From NCBI GenBank assembly GCA_016630955.3, contig CM049995.1, forward strand, positions 496,001 to 560,000: a DNA stretch of 64,000 nucleotides, written 5' to 3'. Made by a program: the position numbers and the translations under genes. This document shows, one piece after another, positions 41,459 through 49,670 of this stretch; position 1 is the stretch's first letter, and the number at the start of each line of letters is the position of its first letter. The notes beneath the pieces were generated by a model. The model saw nothing but the letters and a program-made list of their open reading frames with translations, did not search any database and had not been told where the DNA came from. The DNA is from Didymella arachidicola. Its lineage: Eukaryota; Ascomycota; Dothideomycetes; Pleosporales; Didymellaceae.

Positions 41459-42190
41459 TTACGATAGATAGCTTGCATGTGATAAGATTAGTGTGCAGAG
41501 CTTTTCTGCTCCAGTGGCAAAGCAGTTCCAAGTGCGCTTGTTCGGTTTGCGGTTGGCACTGTCTCGACAAGCTTTACAGAACTTCCTCCAATTTTGATTC
41601 TTGAATTGGCCGGTCCCAGCCTGCTTAACCTCACCGCAGGATTTGCACGTAGCATCCAGAGAAATTGGCTCACAGTCAGTGACTCCTCTATCTGGCCCAT
41701 CGTGTACAAGCGTTGTCTGGGGAACCTGCTGCTTGACTACAGGATAGAGAGCCTCGAGATGCGATGCCATTTGATGACCGTTGTACTTCTCAGACTTATC
41801 CGCATGCTGTGGATAGCCATGACGATCAGCGTCAACTTTCTCGTCACTCTTCTGTGAACCTTCCGATGCTGTTTCTGATGCTGATTCCTGCAAGTACGGG
41901 CTGGCAAGATCTCGCCCTCTGGTGATAGCTTCAGCGACGTCAAAGTCTTCCGACCTTGGGTCACCGCTCATATCACTAATAGAAGTACGCGCTTGAACCT
42001 CTGGCTTCGTCTCGGGCGTGGTAGATGATGGCTTGGCTTCATCCTTAGTATGCACAGCGAGCGGCAGGTGAGACCCACTATGATTACCTCGTGACCTCCC
42101 AGCTGTCTGTTGGTTCAGAAAGCGATGGAGCTTCTCAATAACAGCGGGCCGAGCCTGGTCCCTGCAGTTTTCGAGAAACTCTGTCAACAT
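41459..42190 (-). CDS. Hypothetical protein with C-terminal Cys4 (C-x2-C...C-x2-C) motif
   Basis: 243 aa from the first in-frame ATG; the frame is open a further 60 bases upstream, so an unseen 5' exon is possible. The N-terminal 30 residues (MLTEFLENCRDQARPAVIEK) form an amphipathic helix. Residues about 30-170 are Ser/Glu/Asp/Thr-rich and probably disordered. The C-terminus has CKSCGEVKQAG, a spacer with KNQNWRKF, then CKACRDSANRKP and W-x-C. The spacing C-x2-C-x17-C-x2-C could bind one zinc and is loosely like Stc1/zinc-ribbon modules, but I cannot assign it. The last 20 residues look like read-through, so a 3' intron or truncation is possible. It may be a diverged gene or a relic. Confidence 0.4.
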   Translation of the reverse strand: MLTEFLENCRDQARPAVIEKLHRFLNQQTAGRSRGNHSGSHLPLAVHTKDEAKPSSTTPETKPEVQARTSISDMSGDPRSEDFDVAEAITRGRDLASPYLQESASETASEGSQKSDEKVDADRHGYPQHADKSEKYNGHQMASHLEALYPVVKQQVPQTTLVHDGPDRGVTDCEPISLDATCKSCGEVKQAGTGQFKNQNWRKFCKACRDSANRKPNKRTWNCFATGAEKLCTLILSHASYLS

Positions 42191-43218
42191 TGGATTCAGC
42201 TCATCCAAGAACCTCTTCTCAGTAAGGGGCGTTGTCGGCTTGTCCTTGGCCCGTCATGCCGATTTAGACACCACAGATGGCTATTTGTCGTAAGAGCTAG
42301 CTCTGATGGGGTTAAAAATGATATGATTAAATGGACTTGGAGGTAAAAGATGATTTTCGAGTTCAGAGACTCTGGGCTATATGGTGGTAACTAAGTTTGT
42401 CTGTCTAAAGATGATAAGGTTTGCTCAAACATGGGGTTTAAATCGACTGACGTCTTCTGACAATAGGGTTCGATCTCATCTCGATATCGTGAGAGTATTC
42501 CCAAGACGTAGACATGCCTACGTCTCTTGTGGTGATCGAGCAGTGGAATACTACGAAGATGATTGGTGAGCTGGTAGTGAGCACATCGTAGGACTGGAGT
42601 TTTGATAGTACTAGACCACTGCCAGACACCGGGGAGACACCGGGGAAGGCAAAGCACTTCTCTGGCCATCTTTGCAATCGTATCCGTGACCAGCGCAAGG
42701 CAATCGAGCACGCGTTGCTCCGCCAGAAACTCCTTGTGACGTTATGAAGCAATCGCAATGCAGTATACCCGTAGGGAACTACATATCTCAGCAATCAATC
42801 TAGTGCCAAACTGATTTGTGAATTAGTCATGATTCCGTTTGGATATTCGAAGATGTTGGCATGATTACTAAGGTACCCAACATGCTCTCCTGGAAACATT
42901 AAATAAGGATCTCGGAACACTTTTGAACACCGCTTGGATGTAACATGTGGGCTCAATCAGCGGCGACAACCGTTGAGAATGCTGACAGTATACTCAGTAC
43001 TTGTTGACTATCTCTTGGCGTTCAGAAGAGCCACTAAACTTCGGATCAGGTTGAGTCAATCAGACTCGATCATTGATCCGGCTGTAAGGCCCTAGAGCTA
43101 CCCCACCTCAGTGGATAGAGTCAAATAATTTCCACATATCTGGACGTCGGTCGCCAATACTACTAAAATTACGATGATATATATATATTAAACAGCCACT
43201 TCTTCATAAAAAACAGAA
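42191..43218. other. Intergenic, relatively AT-rich region
   Basis: About 1 kb between the hypothetical gene and the tRNA. It has lower GC than the surroundings and an ATATATATAT stretch near 43171-43186. No gene or clear mobile-element end was seen. Confidence 0.5.
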
Positions 43219-43307
43219 GGTCGCTTAGCTCAGTTGGTTAGAGCGTGGTGCTAATAGCTTTCATCCTTGATACGCCAAGGTCGCGAGTTCGACCCTCGTA
43301 GTGACCA
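43219..43307 (+). tRNA. tRNA-Ile (anticodon AAT) with a 15-nt intron
   Basis: GGTCGCT pairs with AGTGACC (one G-T pair) to form the acceptor stem, followed by discriminator A. The D-arm is TAGCTCAGTTGGTTAGAGC. The anticodon stem TGGTG/CGCCA encloses the loop CTAATAA once the intron at 43257-43271 (between positions 37 and 38, the canonical site) is removed. The T-arm contains GTTCGAC. The mature length is 74 nt. An oligo-T run (TTTCTTTTT) at 43309-43317 fits an RNA polymerase III terminator. The A- and B-box internal promoter sequences are recognisable in the D- and T-arms. Confidence 0.95.
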
Positions 43308-44505
43308 GTTTCTTTTTGCGCTCCTGCTGGCTTCTACGTGGGTTTTTTTGTTGTCGAGATTGACTTCGATCGTGCGCGTGGCGTTTCCTGTGCTTCTATT
43401 GGCTAAGCTGTTCGTACATGCTCGCAGCTAGTGGTGAACGTTGGTTGCGGCTGCTGCTGTTGAACAAGCGTTAACCATGAGCTGTGTAATCTCTGCGGCT
43501 GCACAAGACTTCAAGAGCCTGGGACGGAGTCGGTAGCGATCCCGACACCTTCAAAACTTGCGCATCGTGAGCTTAGCGTATGTCTTGCTATAGCAATTAC
43601 TGTGGCCTTAGGCTTTCACTATCATCTCTTTTTGGATGCACACAGCCTTTCAGCAATGGCGGAGTGATAGGAAGGCTAGCTTTGAGAACTGGTCGACAAG
43701 TCTCGAAAGATCGCCCCGAGATACGTCGGTCTTGCTGCATGATCGACATGGCGGTAGTGCTGCAGCTCCACGAAGCCGTTCAGTCGGTCTCTGTACACGG
43801 CATCACCACCTAGACAAAAAAAGTCGGACACTTTTGATAAGGTCAGCGGCTAAAGGTGTCCGATATTTTTTGTCCAAGTGGTGGCATCGTTATCGAGTAC
43901 CTTTTGACGCGCCCTTCGTACGAGACTGTCTCAAATGAGTCGTTCTTAGCGTCTTCAGCCTCATGGAAAGCATTTGCGGGAGATGCAGCCACCGGAATGT
44001 GGGGACCTGACGAGGCTCAATGAGCGAGCTAACTCCGCACGGCATCATAACCGGCTTGTCTTTGAAGCAGGAGCGTTGGCTGGCTAAGCGGCGCAGGTGA
44101 CTTGTCGAGAAATTTGGCTTCGATGAAGAAGAGTCATGCCTGATGTGGCTGTATCTAAACCTGATACGGGTAGCGTCTTGGCAGCAGAAGTGCCGTGCAG
44201 CAATTCCGCCCGCACTCCCCGCAACATGACGGTACGCCTAGTCGGCGCGTCCACCCATGTCCAGCCTCGCGATCTTCTACAACCGATTTTATTGCCGGCC
44301 AGATTTCAGTCCCGTGTTTCTTGCCATGATGTTGTCTGACACTAGCGGTGTCCTCACTGGACGTTTCTTTAAAGCTGTCGATGTCGCTGCTTCCAAGCTG
44401 ATCAGCGCCGTATACTACTCTACCAATTGATACCCACGAAGGCTTCTTTGTGGATTGCCTCGTACTCTACTGTTCTGCCCACATTCATATATATTAGCGA
44501 ACACA
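43308..44505. other. Intergenic region with a fold-back element, no supported gene
   Basis: About 1.2 kb between the tRNA and the flavoprotein gene. It contains the inverted repeat listed separately. Frames of up to 100 codons near 43636-43938 overlap the hairpin and have no motifs. Confidence 0.5.
43801..43889. repeat. Fold-back inverted repeat (possible MITE or transposon-end remnant)
   Basis: The left arm (43804-43831) reads CACCACCTAGACAAAAAAAG then TCGGACAC. The right arm (43856-43884) is its near-perfect reverse complement, GTGTCCGATATTTTTTGTCC then AAGTGGTGG. The arms of about 28 bp, with a few mismatches, flank a spacer of about 24 bp. GCATC-like sequence abuts both ends (GGCATCACC on the left, GGTGGCATC on the right), extending the palindrome slightly. 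Confidence 0.75.
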
Positions 44506-46455
44506 ATGGCGGTTGAGAACTACGATGTCGTCATCGTCGGTGCTGGACCCGTTGGTCTCTGTCTCTCCACATGTCTGTCAAGATGGGGTTACAAGATCAA
44601 GCACATCGATAATCGACCAGAGCCCACAGCAACTGGGCGCGCAGATGGTATCCAGCCCCGATCACTGGACCTTCTGCGCAACATGGGTCTGAAGCGTCAG
44701 ATTATGGCTCACGAGCCTGCGAAGGTCTACGAAGTGGCTTTCTGGGACCCAAGTGCGAAGGGCGGCATTGTGCAGACCGGCACGTGGGCTAGTTGTCCGA
44801 AGTTCATCGATGCACGCTACCCATTCACAACGCTGTTGCACCAGGGATTAATTGAGCGGGTATTTATCAAGGATATCGAGAAGCATGGAAACACGATCCA
44901 GCGCCCCTGGACCATCACAGGGTTCAAGAACGACGGAAAGGACGCAACGTATCCGGTTGAGGTCAACCTTGCTCATGTCGATGGTACACTCTCGGAGACA
45001 GTACGAGCGAAGTACCTCTTCAGTGGAGAGGGTGCAAGGAGTTTCGTCAGGGACCAGCTCGGTGTCAAGATGAGGTACAAGGACCCGATTGCCCACGTTT
45101 GGGGTGTGATGGATGGAGTTGTTAGGACCAACTTCCCTGACATCAAGGTACGTCAATACTAATCCCTCAATCTTCGAGCAGTGACTAACGAAGGCTAGAT
45201 GAAATGCACAATCCACTCGGACGCTGGCTCTATTATGATTATCCCTCGCGAGGACAACATGGTTCGTCTCTACATTCAGGTTGCCAGCTCAACAGACAAG
45301 AACTGGGACCCCCGCAAGCAGGCAACAGCAGAGGAGGTACAAGAGAAGGCAAAAGCAATTTTGAAGCCTTATGAGATTACATGGGACCGCGTTGAGTGGT
45401 TCTCAGTCTACCCTATCGGTCAGGGCATCGCTGAGAAGTATACACTCGATGAGCGCGTCTTCATGGGTGGGGACGCTTGCCACACACATTCGCCCAAGGC
45501 CGGTCAGGGCATGAACACAGCGTTCCTCGACGCTGTCAACTTGGCCTGGAAGATCCACCACGTTGAGTCTGGGTGGGCGCCACGTTCCAGTCTCTCAACC
45601 TACGAGTCTGAACGTCAGATGATCGCTGAAACTCTGCTTGACTTCGATGCCCGCTACGCGAAACTGTTCTCCACACGCATTCCCTCCGCTGGCGAGGTCG
45701 CAGGCGCATCAGCCGCTTCTAGCGAGGCTGAGGAGAACGAGTTTATCAAGACGTTTAAGGCTAGCTGCGAGTTCACTTCCGGCTACGGTGTGGCATACCA
45801 ACCCAACTCCATCAACTGGGGTCCAGAACACCCCGCACAGCACCCTCTTCTTCTCCAGTACGAAAAGGGTACCAAGCTGCGAACCGGCCGCATCCTGGTC
45901 AACGCAACTGTCACCCGTGTCGTGGACGCCAACGTGGTTCACCTCGAGCAGGAGATTCCTCTGAACGGCTCCTATCGCGTCTTCATCTTTGGCGGCGCTC
46001 TTGGTCAAACATCCACTGCGCTCAAGGACCTTGCCTCTCACATGTCCGCCCCATCGTCTTTCTTCTCCAACTTCCTGCACAATGACCTCGATGCCACCGA
46101 CCGCTACCACGAAAAGCACAATCCTCACTCCTCCTTCCTCTCCCTCGCCATCATCCTCAACGCTCCCCGCGCAAAGATCCACATTGACGAGCAGCTACCA
46201 GAAATCCTCGCGCGCTACGCCGACCACGTCTACGCAGACGATGTCTGGGATGTGCGCGTACCGGACGCAAAGGCAGCGGCACACGCGAAGATGGGATTGG
46301 ACGAGGAGAAGGGCGGTATAGTGGTCGTCAGGCCTGACGGGTATGTCAGTGCTGTCGTCAAACTCGAGGAGGGTAGTGGTACGGTGGATGCGCTGAACAA
46401 GTACTTTAGTGCTGTGACAGGGAAGAAGCTTGGTGGCGAGAGGGCGAGCTTGTAG
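44506..46455 (+). CDS. Phenol 2-monooxygenase-like FAD-dependent aromatic hydroxylase
   Basis: Two exons, 44506-45147 and 45199-46455, GT-AG intron, 632 aa. DVVIVGAGPVGLCLSTCLSR is the FAD Rossmann motif. YLFSGEGARSFVRDQLG (about residue 182) occupies the DG-motif position but with Glu replacing the usual Asp. FMGGDACHTHSPKAGQGMNT (about residue 304) is the GD motif and is intact. The C-terminal 190 residues (starting near GTKLRTGRIL) match the thioredoxin-fold dimerisation domain of phenol hydroxylase / 3-hydroxybenzoate 4-hydroxylase enzymes. The expected activity is NADPH-dependent ortho-hydroxylation of a phenolic. The substrate is not determined. Upstream in-frame sequence to 44455 is probably leader. 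Confidence 0.9.
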
Positions 46456-49400
46456 GGTCCTTTGCGCTAGCCATTGTTCTTTGTGTTGCATAGCGTTTCA
46501 TTGTATACCTCTATCTATAAACTGTACATAGGATAATAGATCTACGATGATGAAAGTCTCTGACCCCCATTTGACTATCTTCCTAAATTCTGTAGATTGT
46601 TGCATGTCTTGTCTGGCGTGGCGCCACATGGGGGCATGCGTGGCAGTTGCTCGACATCAGTGTCTTATTGAACCGACGATGCATCGCCGCTTAGGCTAGA
46701 AAATATGGCGTTATTCCTTGCACAAGTTGCAAGATGATTGACTGTCTACCCATACATATATGCTACGGTCGATCAGATGTGATTCATATGTCATGATTTC
46801 CATACTATGAACAGAGGCGCACATGAGCTAAAGTGTCTTGTCTGTCTGGATTAGCTGTGGGAAAGACCTGATGAGGAGTAAGACACGTCAAAACCAGAGG
46901 AGCACACAACGAGTTGCATGTCGAGGTTCTTTGAGCCGCGTACGCACTATATGTAGATGTTGATCGCAGAAGGTCATGGTGTGCGAATTGAACAGAACTT
47001 ATTTTTCTTGTGCTCGAGCAGTAGTTGGCCTAAGGGTTGTGACCTGGAAGAGATTAGTCGTGTAATGATGGACTCACTCTTTGTCAGTGTCGATGATCCA
47101 AGTCTCAGGCTGTGGAGCGATATCTACAGTAATCTCATCGCAATCATCGCTCGTCCGGGTCTATGCTCCTTCTAGCCCTACAATACCTATCACATCCGCA
47201 AGCTTTGTCTGCCTCGCCAACACATTTGCTTCGATTACAATGTCGTGTTCCGGAATCCTTCCCCCAAATGAGGGTAAAGGACGAACGCGTGAGCGATGCG
47301 GGAGTGCCAATGACGTTGAAACGCTTAAACGGCAGCACATCCCTGCTTCAAGACGTTGTGCCACCGGGCACGCTGCGGAAACAATCAATAGGGCATGAAG
47401 AATTAGGTGGATATGGCAATCTTCCGCGTCTCACAATTGTGGGCTGGCGAACGACAGCGGGGAGAACAAACACTGCGAGAGATCATGATGAAGAGGTTGA
47501 CAAACTTGACATCGATCCAATAGTCATACAAGGAATAGTGTCCAGTATTGAATGGAGGATCAGCAACAGCGTGGCAGCTCGCGGTTGGAGTATTGCGATA
47601 GGATAATCCCAGGAGGATGGCCGTTAACGAAGGTTCTCGAAGGAAGAGTTCCAGGTTCTGCAGACGCCGCAGCCAAGATCACGCCTCAAATTGATGAGTT
47701 GCAATTGTGGCCATGTCGCCACGATGCCATGCATTGAGGAAGTCACCGCCTTCTCGCCTTCTCGTGTGGTGCTAGGCTAGTCTCAATATTGACTGTCCGG
47801 GACGGAGAGCTGCCGCAAGGCGAGTCGACAGCGAAGCCGTATTGCGTTGGGTTCAATACGGGAGCGGCCTAGCTGATGGCTGGCGAGAGTTGAATTTGGA
47901 TCGCATCAATCCTCTGGTCGGTAAACGCAGGCGTCGTGAGCGTCGTTTATCACGATTGGCAGAAAATCACGATGGCGCTGGAGATCGTGAAGGAGGGCTG
48001 TCTGGACTCTGGAGTGGCAGCGGCGTACGGCTCACCTCATTGTGGTGCTCTCGCCAATTGGTGAACGTCGTTTCAACGTCCGCCGGAGCTGCAGAAGGCG
48101 TGCTCCACCCACCGGGCGCCCACCCACTGCCTGAGCGCGCGCCTCCGACATTACAGCCATCATGCCGCTCGGCTTTCATCTGCGAATCGCTTGGAACGCG
48201 GTGTGATAGCAAATGTGACAGCGATACTGTAGATAACAAGAGCGGCTCGCTGTGCAGCACCGCCATCGAAAACTCGGACTCGGGAGGTCAGATGGCCGTC
48301 GATTGGAATCAAGGGAGCGTTCGCCAAAGCTCCATTGGGGGCCATCCTTCGGCTTCGGCTTCGGCTCCGGCCCCAGCTTGCGCTCCTTGACGAATGTTGT
48401 CGAGAGGAGCAGGTCGACGTGCATACGCAAAAGTTTCAAGTCTCTTCTTGTGTTCAAGATGCCACTGTGCTCCATGCCTCTTGCGGCAAGGTGCCTGCGG
48501 ATACAGGCAGAGATTCAAGTCAGGTCGTGCTGATTCGTGAACTCTTGGAAGGAGCGGGAGGTGATAAACATCCTTGCAAACGCATTCGTATCGAAGTTTC
48601 ACGAATGCTGGGACACGAATCGGACCCAGCAAACGACTGCTCCAAAATAAAACTTCACGATGGCTGCTGCGTGGGCCGTGTTCCAGAGGTACAGTTCGCC
48701 GTTGACCCACGGCCGGACTGTTTAGCAGTGCCACAGAGGCCTCCGTCAGCGCAGCTGGCCCAGGACGACGTTCCGACAGTCGATGGTGTGTGTTCCTGCA
48801 GGGCGAGGAGATGCAGCTAGGCATTAGGTCAGGCGTGGCAGGGGGAGCCGGACTTTGATTGGGCTGTCTTACGGTTTGCCCCTGAATGGTCCGCCTGCTA
48901 GCCCGTTTCGAAGGGATATCCACCGGCAGCCACCCTTGCACAACCATGAGCGCGGACGGACCCCTTGTGAGGCCTCTGCGGACTCCTCGCAGTCGCTCAG
49001 GTTCACGTTTCTTCCCCAGCCGCTGCAGACCAGTGTGTGAATAGCCTCACCTTGACGGCCTGCCACCACACACGCTGAGCTGTGCTGCTTTCCCTCCTTT
49101 TAGCTCTTCTCACTTGCTCGTACCACCCACTCTCTTTGACAGAGAGTACTCTGATAGCTCGCTGTGCATTCTTCAGCTGCCTGTCTCAGGCCGACGCTCG
49201 TTTGACAATCACTGTCGCGCTTCAATCTGGTACCTGTCTTCGATTCGAGTAGGTCTATCGCAATCCGGATTGAATCAACAACACTGACTTCGCGTCTTGC
49301 TCCAGCTTACCTAGCTGACGGCCCTCGGACGCGATCAGACCATCGCAGTATCCGTATCTATTCCTGTACCTCGCCTCCGCCAACGGACCTGGTACCCAAG

Positions 49401-49670
49401 ACGATTCTATCCACCCCCATCGCCCCCATCACTTGGTCCGGTCACGACTAGATCCAATTGCACTGCCTGCTGTTGTCTTGTCCACAGCCACTGCGTGCCC
49501 AACACTCACCAGCTTTCCCTCCCTGATCTCTGCAGCCGATATGCGCAGCCTGTCTGAATACTAGCCGATTATCGTTCGCTACTGCTGGTGTCTTGACTTG
49601 GTACTCGGGTACCCTGTCCCTTACTTTCGCCTACCTACCTTTTGGATTACATTATTTAGCCGTCTGCATC
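46456..49670. other. Long intergenic region (3.2 kb), no supported gene
   Basis: This is the longest gene-free stretch of the window. Overlapping open frames of up to about 210 codons (for example 48309-48947 minus and 47842-48390 plus) are Arg/Pro/Ser-rich, lack motifs and contradict each other. A short (TTCGGC)n stretch lies at 48350-48370. From about 49060 the sequence becomes pyrimidine-rich, with many CT runs, like a long fungal promoter and 5' leader for the Kelch-like gene. Confidence 0.5.

Noticed and set aside
42191..43218. A transposon or RIP-degraded element in the AT-richer stretch
   Set aside because: No terminal repeats, no transposase or RT remnants, and the base shift is mild.
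47161..47606. Short frames on both strands near 47.2-47.6 kb, one with a protein-like stretch (FGGRIPEHDIVIEANVLARQ)
   Set aside because: Isolated, no recognisable family, no start context or introns that would build a gene.
48309..48947. 212-codon minus-strand open frame in the 3.2-kb intergenic region
   Set aside because: Arg/Pro/Ser-rich with no domain, overlapped by open frames on the other strand in the same GC-rich DNA, and no splice partners. Not supported as a gene.
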